Positions 9,259 to 22,369 are shown, numbered from the stretch's first letter. The stretch: DNA of 64,000 nt from Fasciola hepatica (GCA_948099385.1 CANUEZ040000180.1:1606001-1670000), one strand, 5' to 3'. A program made the numbers and translations. The notes: a model not told the origin generated them from the sequence alone.

Positions 9259-10245
9259 ATATCTTCTGTAAAGTGAAATGCGTTAATTTGTAAGACTTTC
9301 TGCAAATGTAAAGGATATTGACTTCGAGCAAGATGAAGTTTTCGCTGGAGTCTTCATTGTTTTGGCAACGACTGGCCACTTTGTTCTCTGCAGCCTGAGG
9401 CCAGCGCAAGTTCTTACGATTTACCAATCAATTTAGCGGGACTGTTTTCGTAACTCCCAGGCTTATGATTTTCACAATTAGGACCATCCAAGAGTGCAGA
9501 AATAGATTTGGAGTTTCTGTACGTTTTTCCGTTGCATAAGGCGATGACCGGAGATTTACCGCTGTCAGCACTGAGTGAGAAGATGAACACTAAAAATAAT
9601 TTTAGCTCCGTAGTGTATGCAAAACAGGAACCACAATTCCAGCGTTGTCAACTGGTATATAAAATATTTACACAGCCAATCTGTAAGATTTGCACACAGT
9701 TTCTCCGGCTAAAGTACACTTACATGGAAAATGAAAAGATGAAAGGATGGTATTTCATGGGTGAAAACATTTGCTGGTTCTTTGAACTGCTGGTAAATCA
9801 GGACTCATTTGTATGTTCACAAGTCAGTCTGCACCCTCTGTATTGAGAACAATACTTCGCCATTTGACGTGCTCGAGTCCTCGGGGTATGCGGAATAGAA
9901 AACAACCTACTTCGTTGGACTCATCTGGCGGCAGCACTCGCTGGCTTATGTTCTAAGCCTCAGAAATTCCTCTGAGAACCTGTATATGGGGTCTATTATG
10001 CCCCCTGATGATTCGCCTCAATTATGACATAAATGACTCATAAACGAAGGCGGAAAATAGGTTTACTTTCTCCAGCCGTTTGATATCTAACGCCAAGTGG
10101 GCCAAAGTGAGGACATTGTAAGATAATTGCAATTGTGAATAAAGGTACTTAAGTTAATAAATAAATTTCGTTATCAGGTTATCTGCTAATGGAAACTATG
10201 CAGAGAAATAATCAATAGAAGATAAGTACAAAACAATGGACAAGG
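9259..10245. other. unassigned stretch with one 112-residue ORF
   Basis: A plus-strand ORF at 9508-9846 (MEFLYVFPLHK...) is longer than its neighbours, but I recognise no domain in it and see no splice-linked partners. It may be chance or part of a decayed element. Nothing else is identifiable. Confidence 0.35.
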
Positions 10246-10895
10246 TTAAAAGTTCAGGTATGGTAATTTACATAAAACACTAGGCATGCAAACTGGTCCC
10301 ATATGAAGTTCATTAGCTTTCCAACTTTCCAGATGACACAACGACCTACATTTTCGGGCAAAGTCACATGAAGTCCATTTACCACATTTTATGATTATAT
10401 CCGATAGGCGATCTGCATCAAAAAGTCGTAACTTATAGTTTATATCATTCTTCAACAGCAACATGATCTTGCGAACAACACCTAAGAATACCAGATTCAT
10501 AGATTCACAAGGGAAAGCAGCTATCATATCAACAGGCAATTCTTCGGAAGGTGAGCGCGTCAATTAGTGGTGACCCGGATGCAGTCGCATGCGAAACAAA
10601 GAGTCCGTGCGAAGAGAACTGCACAAATTGGGAAACCTCATGCGACCCGAGACACAAAACCCCTTGCAAACACATCTGTCACATCCCTGGTACCCAGTGT
10701 GTCCCTTAATCTGCTTTATAAAAGCTCTGGCAGGGACGTCACACAATACGGCTTGCAGATTTACGTCAGTTTTAGAAGGCCTTCCAGGAATAGAAATTTC
10801 ATTACTTATAACGGGCTTTAATTCCGAAATCAAATCCGTTAGGTATTCAACCAGAGTATGCACACTCTGGCCCACGACACTATCAGGATTCTGTT
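10246..10895 (-). pseudogene. CACTA/EnSpm-like transposase fragment
   Basis: One minus-strand frame runs through this stretch with a single in-frame TAA at 10564-10566. Its order of motifs is VEYLTDLISELKPV, CDVPARAFIKQIKGH, TGYQGCDRC (a zinc-binding-like CxxC pair), RTDSLFRMR, then PVDMIAAFP and NLVFLGVVRK, and finally WKANELHMGPV. This is the pattern of the long transposase-type proteins of animal CACTA/EnSpm-like transposons. They have a conserved 'DAPARA-IKGHxGYxxC' block and a 'D-M-FP-LGVVR' block with an acidic residue. The fragment starts and ends inside the protein, so it is a relic. No CACTA terminal repeats were seen. The exact superfamily is inferred from motif memory only. Confidence 0.6.
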
Positions 10896-10969
10896 ATCCG
10901 TACACACCTTGATGGTTAGACCCAGCACCTTCAGTCACCTACTAGAGGAAATAACACTAGATCTTTTTT

Positions 10970-12560
10970 CTCAAGGGCATAATAAGGCCACCACTTCAAT
11001 ATGGGATAGCTTCCCCAGATGTGATCACAGGCCAGTCTCGTGCGCGTTCTCTGTACCACGAATCAACAATTCCTCGAAATCGTGAGCTAGACCATATCAA
11101 TTAGCTCTCTGGAACAGCCTTCCAAATGTAATCAGATCTCAAAACTGGGATATATCCTTTTTTATCCTATCCTCAGGTGGTAACAGATCAGCGGCACTCT
11201 ATTCTCAACCAGAGTTTAGACACTATCACTCCAGCTACGCCAGCCCTTCCGAACTCCATGCCACTCCAATAAGACAGAAATCCTGAGAAGGTCGATAAAA
11301 CCAAGAAACTTTCAACCCCTCAAGATTATACCTTCCATCAATGTCAAAAATTCCCATCTGGATAAACCGAAAGAAATAGCTCAAGCTTTCAACACATTTT
11401 TCGCTTCCGCTCTAACTCCTATAGCGCACAGAGCTAACGAGACAAAATGGCATACGGACGCGGTAAAAACAACTACTGTCACGAATCGAATGATGCTTCG
11501 CTAGTAGTCAGAATACTGAGGTCGAGCCGCAGAGGTGTTCATGCGAACCTGCAGAGCAAACAGTACAAAACGAGAAACGATTCGGGAGAACTCACGAGAA
11601 AGTATGTGTTTAGCAGCCCAACCAGGAACGGTTTGGTCCGGAGTGATAGAGTGAAGTTTAGGCATGGGGTGGCAATAAAGAAGATTGCCAGAAATATGTA
11701 CGCAGTGTCACTACGTGTCCAATGTACACTCTGCACGCTTACCCAGTGAGACTCTATCCACAAAATCATTTCTCCCCGATGATATTTCTCCACTTCTAGT
11801 CTCTATGAAACAATCTTAACGCTCAGGCCCGGACTGCATTCTACAGGCTGCATTTGCTGTGGGAGGTCCGGACATTCCTATCATTTTATCTAATTTATTC
11901 AACTTATCTGTGAAATATAGCTCGTTCCCCACCCATTGGAAAAATTCTACAATTGTTCCCTTGCATAAAGAAGCTGCTTTCATGTTCTCTAAAATTATCG
12001 TCCTATTAATCATACGCCGATTATTTCCCGAATCAAGAAGAAGTTCATTAAAAAAGATAATGGCCTACCTTTAACAAATAACTTGATCAATGTGAGTCAA
12101 CTCGGTTTCCTGAAAAAACCGTTCGTGCTCTTCTTGTAAAGTTGACTTCCTAAACTCAGTCACGGAAGCTGCTGACAAAGGCATGTCCATGATTAATATC
12201 CTGCTAGATATGAATAAGGCTTTCGACAGAGTCTCCCACACTAGGCTCCTATAACAGGCCGAATGTTATGGCATTCCGGACCATTTAGTCGGTTGGTGGG
12301 TTTCTTATTTCTCCGGCCGTCATCGGTTGGTCCAGGTAAATGGATCCGTCTCCAAACCCAAACCTATTACCAGTGGTGTCATACAAGGCAGCGTTTTGGG
12401 CCCACTACTCTACCTCGTATCTATGAATGATGTTTTTAATGTAGTTCGGCATGGAAGCCTCCACTTCTTCGCGGACGACATCAAAATCGTGTATACTTTT
12501 GATTCCAGAAAGCTTTATTCAATTATTGGCGATATACTGTAAGACTTTCCTCCGGGACAT
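10970..12560 (+). mobile_element. decayed CR1/jockey-like LINE: endonuclease tail and RT
   Basis: It begins with an endonuclease end (FPRCDHRPVSC, the catalytic D-H pair region) at about 11010-11050. A linker with KEIAQAFNTFFASALTP lies near 11370-11420. Reverse transcriptase begins at about 11820 with SGPDCILQAAF, then WKNSTIVPLHKE, LLDMNKAFDRVSH, GVIQGSVLGPLLY and the catalytic FADDIK at about 12470. Several stops and frameshifts break it. About 310 bp at 11430-11745 (with an unrelated 100-residue frame) interrupt the linker and look like an insertion. It follows directly after the CACTA-like fragment. It could be the downstream part of the same family as the LINE pieces in the arms, but this is not shown. 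Confidence 0.75.
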
Positions 12561-15500
12561 CTATTCTTTCTGGAATTGAAAAATTAGGTACTCCTGGACA
12601 CTAGAGTTGGCCTACTCATATACTACTTATAGGTGGACGGCAATTTCTCTCTGGCCGAGGAGCTTTTGCGCACTGAAGCATTAGTACGGAATTCAAATCA
12701 TATTTATACTATGCTTATCTGCTCATCAGAATTGGAAATGGATGAAATGACATGTAAACGTCAAGAGGAGGGCCCATAGTGGGCCTGTTGTTTGTACATA
12801 TTACCAGATAAATCGGACAAATGGTACCCCTTGGTAGCAAGAGCAGTCTGGTTTTCAGTTTCGGTTCCTCATAGCTCGTACGCGAAAGATATGTTTGCCG
12901 GCGATAGTGGTTGAAGAGCTAAATAGTACCAGACAGACGATTACAAACATTCTTAAAATTTGAACAGTAAATGGAGAGCATCCTAAACACTGTCCATCAG
13001 TGGCCGCCAATGAAAATCTCATTTGGCAGAAGACGGCCACAGTAAACTGCTAGTTAGGAACCTGAAAAACGCGGTCACTGGTATAGCCATCAAAGCCTAC
13101 TCACCCGCTTCATGGACCGAGTGATTGTTGAAATGAGTCTCAGAGACAATCTGTCCCGTTGTTTTCCTGTACATCTCTTCATTATTTTACTTTCTAATAC
13201 TTGACAAACCATATTCGTAAGATGATACGGAAGCTATTATGGAGGCTTAAAGATGAAAATCCGACCTGATGCATGGCTGGAACTATAACACACATATCTT
13301 GAATATACGAAAGACTAGATAAATGCCGAAGCCTTAGAAAATACCCGTGAATACATAGTAGGCTGCTTGTCAACATCATTCGTCAACATCGGAGCACCAG
13401 AAATCAGGCTGTTGAGTTCATCGCCTGTCTCACACAAGCTGTTCATCAAACTGCTCTAGTTACCCCGGCAGCTATTTGACAAAAGACTCACTAATCCTTT
13501 TCGAAAGCGACTGTGACGTTTCAGTCACAACTTCGAACATGTTCTCCGTTCAATGATCTTTCCTCGACGACGAACACCAATAGTTCCTATCCTGTTATTT
13601 GTGGACTTGTAATCAGTATAGCTGTTATAGTAGTCATTGCTATCCAATATACATTCAAATCAAATGAATATAACTCTATAATACAGATGATGAATTAGCT
13701 AGAATCAAACGTGCACTTTATCGGATCCCCTCTCTCTGTATGGAAATTACATCGAATATTGGTAATTATTTGTTGCCAATGATCGCACGATCGCCCAAAT
13801 AGGTGCTGCTAGTTATTTTTGTTCCTTTCCCCCAAATATATTTATGTGCAAATAATTTTCTCAAATTACAGAAGATTCTTATAGTCAAAATGTTCAGTAG
13901 ATGGTATGTGGCAAGCACAGATCTGTCTTTTCGGTTCCTGATCTTCGCGCAGCTTCATGTCATGATGTCGTGCATTTTGCATCTGAATTGTTCACACAAG
14001 TCGATCATCACAAGACAAACAGTTGTTATTGTAAATCTCTGTGATCACCGCGGTTCTTTCAGTCAGTTTATCAATTCAACAGAATTATCTGTTTATGATG
14101 TGCCGCACTGATGTGAAATACCAAATACACGCACAGATACATGCATAAATGTCACATTTTATTCTGATTTGTCGGTGGTACTTATAAAATATCAGTCCGC
14201 ATAATTCTAGCTTATAAGAAATCCCCTATTTTGGAAAGATTTCTTATTTAAATAACTGGCACCAACGAAATAAGAAAGTCGTAAATCCAATACCGGTGAT
14301 GCTGAAATGTATTGGGTAAAGTAAATAAAACTGTAACTTATAGTTGGAACCTAAATCTTTCCACATGTAGGCTCTATTTCTAATATGGAAATGGATTACT
14401 CTGGTAGAAAATGGGTAAATACGCCACATTCCCGTTTCTGTTGTAGGACACCTATTATCAAACAGCAAATCAATAAATAATAAATAACAATGGGTACTTT
14501 TTCAGAGTGAGGACACTGCTGATCAAGTTCTTTCAAACGAAGAGGTTACCGGTAAGCGGAGAGGGTCGGACCCGATATTCCAAGTTTGTGTTTAGATGGT
14601 TATGTTATCCCAGCTATTGTACAAAACTTCCGTGTTGATAAAAAAAACCCTTGCCCACATCAATTTCTATATTTATACAATGCGGGTACGATCTAGAGTT
14701 GCCCCTTAGTGCAAAACAAGTGGGTGTCAAAATAAATTGCACTCGTTCCGACCCTAGATGATGGTAGCAATGGGTATTTTGGAAGAAAGAGAGTTTTGTT
14801 GTGCATCTGGGAAAACAAAACACGGAACACTAGGTTGTCGGAAACGAATAACTGTATGCGGTGGTATACGTTGTTGACTATTTCTGAACATGCCACCAAT
14901 TCATAAAGGACGACAATCCGTGATTTCTGCTTCCCGACACATTCAAATAGAAAACTGACTTATCGGTCATCAGAAAAAGAAGCAATCTGTGATCACCATT
15001 GAACATTGGGAAATCTTAACTGTGTAACAACCCAAGGCCATCTAAATTTGATATGAGGTCTATCAAAAATAATATCATTCAGAAGCTGAAAATCCGATTC
15101 CTAAAATCACTTCAGTTCTCCAAAGTCTCTAAAGTTCTTACTACAAGAAAAATTAGCTTGTGCACCTAGATATATATCCGTGTAAGAAGCAGTGAAATGA
15201 GTCACAGCGTCCAACTTAATAGAGAAACGGGTACCCAGTGGTCACGACAAAAAATATTTACAGAAAGTAAGTGCCTTTATTAAAGCTGTAAATGAGTGGT
15301 TTTGCTTTGCTTGTGTAAAAAAGCACTACTGCCCTCTGAGAATTTCAATTTAAGGTAAGCATCTAGCAGAAGCAACTTTTTGTACCACATAACTAGTCAT
15401 AGTAACTAAACGAGCACCTCAAAGTTTTGCTGGTTATCCAATGCGGATCGATCTATTTATTTCATCACCCTCCCCAATGAACGTTTTGTTCTACTACCGA

Positions 15501-16978
15501 ACTCTGTTTACGATACTGCAAATCAATCATACTTTTATAGTTCAAGCAGGTCTCGTCGAGTGGAGCCTAGAAACAAAATATGTTGCATAAGCGGATAAGA
15601 AAGAGAAGCATGAGTGGTCCTGTCGCGATCTGCGAAAACACTCTGAGCGAAAGCAGGAGATAGATTTGAAAAGGCTATCATCTGTGTGTGTTTGCGTGTT
15701 TGCATTCCATGCAAACAGGACTAGACACTCCATTCGGTTTCAACGTTGATTTTGAGGGTAGCGACTTCATTGCATTTGCTGCATACAGTATTTGCTCCAC
15801 CGAAGAGGAAGCATTTTTGTTTTAAATGGTAAGGTTATTGATCGGTAAATTAAGTAATTAATCGAGCTCGGATACACAAACCACCAGAAAATACTCAACT
15901 ATTGTGAATACCCTCAATATTTTCAAGCAGTCTCTTTATAGAAGGCAAAATTAACGGTGCAGTTTTAAATATTTTCCTAGAGTCTGGCTAAATTCTTATG
16001 TATCCACCTTCCCACAGAAAGCATAGACGTTACGAATAAGATAACAGAAAATTGTACGTATTTTAAGCGTCTTACGACAAAACTAAAGTACCGTAAACTA
16101 CCATCCGTTGGGTGGACTAATGATCACACGGCCTAAGCAGAGCTGCTGCTGAAATGTTGAAGCGTTCACCTCTGACGATATGATTTGAGCGAGTATCTCA
16201 TTATGCTCAGGTGGAGTGAATTAACTGTTCGGGTTATCACTGGTTTGGACGAGAACAGGAATCTCGTATTTGAAGAAAGGCAGAATGAGAGGGTGTAGTC
16301 TTTTCTAGGTTCTCTTACAGTGACTCAAAATCGATTATTCTTGGCGAAAAACAAGGTGAAATCCGCTTGTCCTTGCATGCAACACACTGGAGAGAGGACT
16401 ACTGTTTTCAGTAATTCCTTATCTTCCTCCCAAAGATGGAGTATTAGGTGCTAGAAAGAATCCCTGAAAACCAACTATCACTGGCCGATTCCGTAGTACC
16501 ACAAAATAACTGGAGAAGACAATTCCACCTAACCCCAGCAACTATACCAGTGATCTTAAACTCAGTCAACGGTCAATAAAAGCGCATTGTCTTTATTTGG
16601 ATTATATGCAAGAGCAACAATGGAACACATCGGAGACAACAATGATTTTGTTCTAATATCTTATCCGGCAACGAAATCGCTGTTTCTTGGAATAAAAGCT
16701 CTATCAACTACACCACGTTTAAATGGAAAACAGCCATTCACATATTAAAGCACTATTCCCATCTCAATTGACAGGAGAACTTACTTAATATTTCCCTTTT
16801 GTAATTTTGATTCATGGAGTGTTTGGATCGAGTTGACGGTAGAAAAATAAACTTGGGAAGAAAACAGAATCAGTAGCCCAAAAAAGCCAACCGGTTGTGA
16901 AAATGATGAGATGAAAAATAATTTGGCTATATGAGACATTTATCAAATATTGAGCTATCGCCCCGGTTTAGTATATAC
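12561..16978. other. spacer without recognisable genes
   Basis: 4.4 kb between the LINE remnant and the right arm. There are only short ORFs (at most about 100 residues). One at 13513-13698 has a hydrophobic segment (VICGLVISIAVIVVIAI) but no other support. I see no splice-linked gene, tandem repeat or known transposon domain. Confidence 0.5.
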
Positions 16979-17050
16979 AGCGCTACAAGGACATGTGCAC
17001 CCGCGGCGCCTTATGTAACCAGAACATGTTCTGATTGGTAAATTTTGCAG

Positions 17051-18125
17051 CAAACAATCACATCGATTCTTGACCATTAAATTTAGCTCCAATGAATCGG
17101 ACAGCTCACCTGAAATGAAGGACGGCCGAGAACACTCTGAAGAGGTAAACGTTCCACCAATATTTCGGTCTTATGCGACTCGGCCAAGCACACTGGAACT
17201 AAGGTATTTGAGTTTATTTTCATCTGCATTGTGCTCAGAGAAGAAATTTCATCAACATCAATGATTCCAAGAAGATTACGTATGAGGAGAATATCCAACT
17301 TGAAAGACTGCGTTCGTGTGAAACCGACTAGCTCCTACTTTTATTGTCCACCTAGGGCTGCAAATGACGCAACGGAGCAACGGCTTCAGGAGATGCAACA
17401 CAACATTGGAAGAGTGTAGGGCAAGCCTTCAGTCTTTATGTGAATGTTCTCTGTGGAATATCTTGTTCAAGCACGGTCAATGTGTTGCGAAATTTTGGTC
17501 GCAAATCAGCAAAAGGCGATCCACATTTCGACGATGGACACAGCTGGATTTACGGCTAAGGATGATTTCCTTCTGCCACTGGAAAGTGTTGATGATCTAA
17601 TGAAGATTGAGCGGCAGTTGACCAACGAACACAGCCGAGAAATCTTGGTAGGTTCATGTATTTGAATTTAGTCATTTTTCAGTTTGCACTACGGTCCTCC
17701 TTAGGTGGGCGAACATTTGGTGTGACCTTCCGGGCCCTGCTACTGAAAGTGATGCACGTCAACCTCGTGAAAGAGTTCAGCCTCTTAGGAAAGAACAATA
17801 AAGTTGCGCTAGATGACAAACTTTTATTTGGAATGATGCAAGGTACTTCCTTTCAAGTACCAGTGAGTCTGTGATATTCATCACGTTAGCAAAACGCTTC
17901 CCCATAGGCTTATACCTATTGCCACTTTATTTTCCAGATGTTGCTAAATCCTACACGGTTTTCGCGAATCATTCGGATACGGAGTTTCGATTTCATGTTT
18001 GCATTTGGCTGCACAACACGAGGTCTTGGAAATGCATTCGGTCAACCCGGGATTGTCAAGTAAACTCCGTAGATTTTCAGATTGCACCGTGCCTGGAATC
18101 GGAGGAGCTGGAGAGTGCTGCTTGA
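17051..18125 (+). CDS. DUF4806-domain protein, copy lacking its start exon
   Basis: The exons are 17051-17203, 17239-17413, 17510-17647, 17683-17842 and 17938-18125. They join in frame for 271 codons including the stop. The introns 17204-17238 and 17648-17682 are each 35 nt. The protein differs from the left copy at only a few residues (for example ARSMCC for ARSTCC, EHSREIL for EQSRKIL). The first exon with the start codon is missing because the duplicated block ends inside intron 1. The stretch before 17051 has no in-frame ATG before a stop. Unless a new promoter and start were captured, this copy should be non-functional, yet it shows no stop codons or frameshifts. The family function is unknown. 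Confidence 0.6.
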
Positions 18126-18339
18126 GCTTATAAAAGTCATAATATATTGTTCCGATTATTATTTGTTTTTTTTATTACACGACACTGTCGAATCGAGTAG
18201 TAAGAATAGATGTGCAATATTTTCGGGATATTCTCTGTAAGAATTACGATCAGGTCATTCATGTAGGTATTATCGGTCCGTTAATTAAATATTACTAATA
18301 TGACAGCTCGAGGGCTCTTTGGTTTAAGTTTACCGCCAA

Positions 18340-18570
18340 TAGTGTGAAGGCTACGGGGAAGCCGGAGTGGAGGTGTCTAAGTAAAAAGGGTCCTGTCGAG
18401 TTCCATCGACAAGTGATTTTATGTGGTATTTAAGTGGTACTATTATGTGGTATTTAGGCGATATTATCGAGGTCACTGAACACCTAAAATACCCCTTTTT
18501 GAAGTGGTAAAACATGTTTTTAACATGTTTTGTGCTGGCTGGTTGATAGCCAGCACACTCCCGGAGCTTT
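18340..18570. repeat. palindrome-rich short element (right arm)
   Basis: Mirror of 2940-3230. It includes the hairpin GTGCTGGCT...AGCCAGCAC near 18530-18555 and TTATGTGGTATTTA repeats. No coding sense. Confidence 0.4.
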
Positions 18571-18589
18571 GAAATCATCTGCGACCAAA

Positions 18590-19290
18590 TTGTGATCTAT
18601 AGATCAGACGGAGGCAACATGGAAGGCGTCAGTGGTAGAACAACATTGTCCCTGGTTGATTCGGGCAATCGACAAGTGCAACCAAGCAGGAGTTCACGTT
18701 ACTGCAGTTCAATTTTTATCCAGACTGAGTCGTCAACGGCGTCAAGGACTGGGAGTTGCATCAAGGAAACAGAAAGGGATTCTTTGCAGTAAATTAGGCA
18801 AACGTATCCTGTAGGATGTATTCTAGAATTACTGAAAGCCTTGTAATCAGATATGGCAAAGTCTTAATTGAGAGTGTTTGCGATAAGCCACGTTTCTGTG
18901 ATGGGAATTAAGTCGTAGTTGGACGAGAGGACCCGGGTTCGCAAAACGTGAATTTGCCCTGGTAGTAGGCGTGTGTTGATGATAAAAGCGGACATGCCTG
19001 TTGTACTTTCTTATCCTGTCGCAACAGTTAGTTGTGCGAACATCGAGGTTCGAGAAGATGAGATTGGTGGTGTTGCTAGTCCTGGTACTGACGAGGTGAA
19101 TGGGAGAGTCCTGGGTAGATTGCTGTGTATGTAGGTTGAGGACCAATGGAGGGACGTGTGGTCAATATGAGGGTGACTAGCAAAGACTGGGGGAGGGCTA
19201 ATAGGACAGGTAGTATGATCGGAGGTAGTGGTTTCAGAATTCAGCTGGATGCATATGAGGAGGTTGGTCGCCGCGGGACCAGCCAAGAAG
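18590..19290 (-). mobile_element. CR1-like LINE fragment (right arm)
   Basis: Mirror of 2230-2935 with the same endonuclease start and the same truncation point, so the LINE fragment was already truncated before the inverted duplication formed. It carries independent substitutions. Confidence 0.65.
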
Positions 19291-21246
19291 TCAAGGGGGT
19301 CTTCGTTAAGGGTGAGGGGTAGTCTTAAGCGAAGATCCAGTGTAGAGTGGGAGGAAGGTAAACATATCCCCTGCAGTTATAGAGAAGGAGCCTTGGTTTG
19401 TGGATGAAATACGAGTTGGTGGATCGACGGGTACAACACCATTAGGGACCAGGTGGGGACGATTCAACTGGGATAAAGCTATGATAAAGGGCCAAGTTTT
19501 GCCCAGGGCAGATAAGGAAAAAATGGATATTTTGTGTCTGTGTTAGATGGTCGTGGGAAGTACCCCCGGTCTGTTGGGTGAAGTGAGGGCCTGATAGGAA
19601 CGAGCGATTGATGGTATACTACCGTAGTTGGGTCGAGGTAAGTAGGTTTCTGGGATACAGAGAGGGGCTGCAGTTGGATGAGAGGCATAAAGGGTGGTAA
19701 CTGACTTCTACCGGGTGAGACACTAAGCGGGTACCTCGAACGTTATGTGTGGTTTACTAGAAATTGCAAAGGTTGGGAGGGTGCTGCTAGAGACGGTGGT
19801 ATGCACAGTGGCATTTTTGCGATATGGTGGTGCATCAGTGGACAGCGTGCTGGTGACATCTGAGTAGTTGGTCATACCATGTTGCGGTTGGCTACGTGGA
19901 TCCTCAGAGGTCTACCTAGGTGCACGGGAGGACTACCGATGAGGAGAGTTACGAATTCCGGTGACGAGAAGGCTGGTTGAGTGATGAATCTTTCAGCACT
20001 CACACGAGAGATCCTAGGTTGGTTTTTGACTTAAACTACGAGCGTTGTTGTGTCGATGCTAAGGTGATCTTGATCGCGGGAAGCATTAGGCACGGGTGAC
20101 GAAGTTGCACACAATGTCATTGCGGACGATGTTGTTGCTGATGGGTTGGTACGAATTGGCGAGCTAGGAGCTGTCTCGTTTTCGGCTTATTTGGAAGACA
20201 AACCAATATATGAGCGGTAGCTGTCTGTGAGGGATGATTGTATGACCCGGTTATGGGCAGATAATGGTGGAGATTAGACTGCAATGTGGAGCCGTTTAGA
20301 TGGGTGTTGAGAAGTTTTTGGCTAGCGGGATAAGCCGAGGTCTACATTCACCGTTGGTGCATTGGTCGATGGAGGTGATGTGAATGTGTCAACTGAGATG
20401 GCTGTTGAGCGAGGTTGAGCGGCACTGGATCGGAAGGATGTGACGATGCGGGATTACCAATTACCGACCCAACACATCCTTCTGCAATGGGATCATTTTG
20501 GCGGCAATTCTCATGCTTTTAAATGGAGTGGATTTGGCTATAGTCTGTCTTTCGCTCTCTCTCTCTCTGATGAATTCCATAACGATCTTTTCTTCACGGA
20601 ACTGGGGCATAAGCGGACACATATGACGCTGTGACTTTTCTTAAGCCTTTGCAGTAGCACTCGTGGCGTGACATATCGCAAGCTAGACGCAGCGATTGTT
20701 TTATCGAGGAAGGAGCAGACTATCCGGAACTCTGAAGACTACATCATTTCTGAAATTTTCACTTCCTCGGTGGACTTCGGAAGCAATTGAGTCCAGGAAG
20801 AGACCAACCGATCTAAAACTTCGAGTGTTCTGGTTTTTTTGAAGCATCAAAGGTAGATCCAAGAGATGGCAAGATGGTTAGTTTATCATCTATGATAAGT
20901 AACTTTGTTTCCGAGGATGCTAGACTTGTTCAGTTGCCCTAAATTTGGTACCACCATCACTCTATGTATATGTATATTGGTGGAACCGAGCAAGGTACCA
21001 AGACAGTCAGCAGTCGGGGTAGTTTAGTGCTTGTAGGTTGAAGATGATTAGTTACTCGGTGGTGAGAGTGGATAGCAGTCAATTTAGGCATGATTTGACA
21101 AAATAATTTTATGGGAATGGAGTTCGATGTGTTGATAATGGAACGCTCACTAATTCTTAATTGTCAGTTCGGAAGCTACTTTAACAACAGTTCGTTGGTC
21201 AGTTGATTGATTTAGAGTTTACCGTTCAGGAAAAATCCTCCAAAGT

Positions 21247-22369
21247 GCTATGTGCTTCCGTGTAGTGAATCGCGAGCAACACCTATCAGAACAGTTGCTA
21301 TCCCAAGGATGGAGTTGGTGACAGCCGTCTTAGGCGTTCGATTGGGTGAGACGGTAAAACAAAGCCTACTAGCTTGTCTTGACTGAGAGCACTTTTGGGT
21401 AGGCTTGGTGATCGTCAGGTGCTACATAGAGAAAACCGGTACGCGCTGTAGTGCATTTATTGCTAACCACTTAGCTGTCATTCATCAGTATACTAACGTG
21501 TCTCTGTGGCGGCATATGTGATCGGAAGATAGTATTGCTGGTCTTGCCTCAAGAGAAATTCCAATTGAGTTGATTTATTCGTCACTGCGGCGTGTAGGGC
21601 TTTTAGACTTATCCGGACCGGGCCCCTATTCCAAAGGATTGCCTTCAGTTTGATGTATGTGACAAATACACATCACCATAGATGCGAACAACAAAAAACT
21701 TCCTAATCTCCGCGCGGCGCCATGCCACTGGTGCAGCGCAGGCCCGTCAAGAAACCTTGAAGTTCATTTTTGCTGGGTATAAAATGAAGACAGTAGCCCG
21801 TCTGGGAATGGCAATCTGTACTATAATACGCCGATAAAGGGTTTCTTGGCTGGTCTAGGTATTCGTCCACAGGAATGTATGGCAACCCATTAGTTTGCCG
21901 GCTTTCGTGCCACACGGGCTATCATTTATTGATAAGGCCAGCTCAGGTCAGGTCAGGTCAGGTCGGATCACGAGACCTCTGGCTCGACCAACGAGAGTCC
22001 AGATTCTTGCGCATAGGAGCCTCAGTGCCCCACCTTTCTCTGAATGCAAAGTATTTTCTTGGCACTTGGGGTGGACGATTTCAATCTCAGAACATCAAAT
22101 CGGGTTTTCTCTCGGAGAAAGCAGGGACCCACAATTTGAACGGGCTGAAAGCTAGAAGACAGCATGAAAACCATGATTTTTAAAGAAGAATGGGGAACCC
22201 TGATGGCCAAGCCTTGCCCAAGCTAGCCTCGAAATGCATGACAGTGCACGTGGGTTCTACCTCTTCCGGATATTCATTCCGTCCATCATCTACTCTGAAA
22301 GAGGAGTAACTAACTCGAATATTTCGCAGTGCGGTGGTTCATTCAAGCTTTCACGTGCTATTTGTTGTG
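21247..22369. other. flank of the right arm; short CAGGT pentamer array
   Basis: No gene recognised. A small pentanucleotide array (CAGGT x4) lies at 21944-21964. Such short arrays often mark LINE 3' ends, but no LINE domain adjoins it convincingly. Confidence 0.4.

Larger units (their letters stand above)
16979..21246 (-). repeat. right arm of giant inverted duplication
   Basis: Reverse complement of 259-4546. The sequence order, seen from the spacer outward, is DUF4806-type gene, short palindromic element, CR1-like fragment, GA/CT-rich stretch (about 20540-20562, against 945-975) and the outer end at CAAAGT 21246. Coding exons in this arm remain open and splice sites intact, so both arms are either young or under constraint or gene conversion. 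Confidence 0.9.

Noticed and set aside
21944..21964. CAGGT pentamer array as a CRISPR-like or satellite repeat
   Set aside because: Four short units without spacers. At most it is a microsatellite or a LINE tail.
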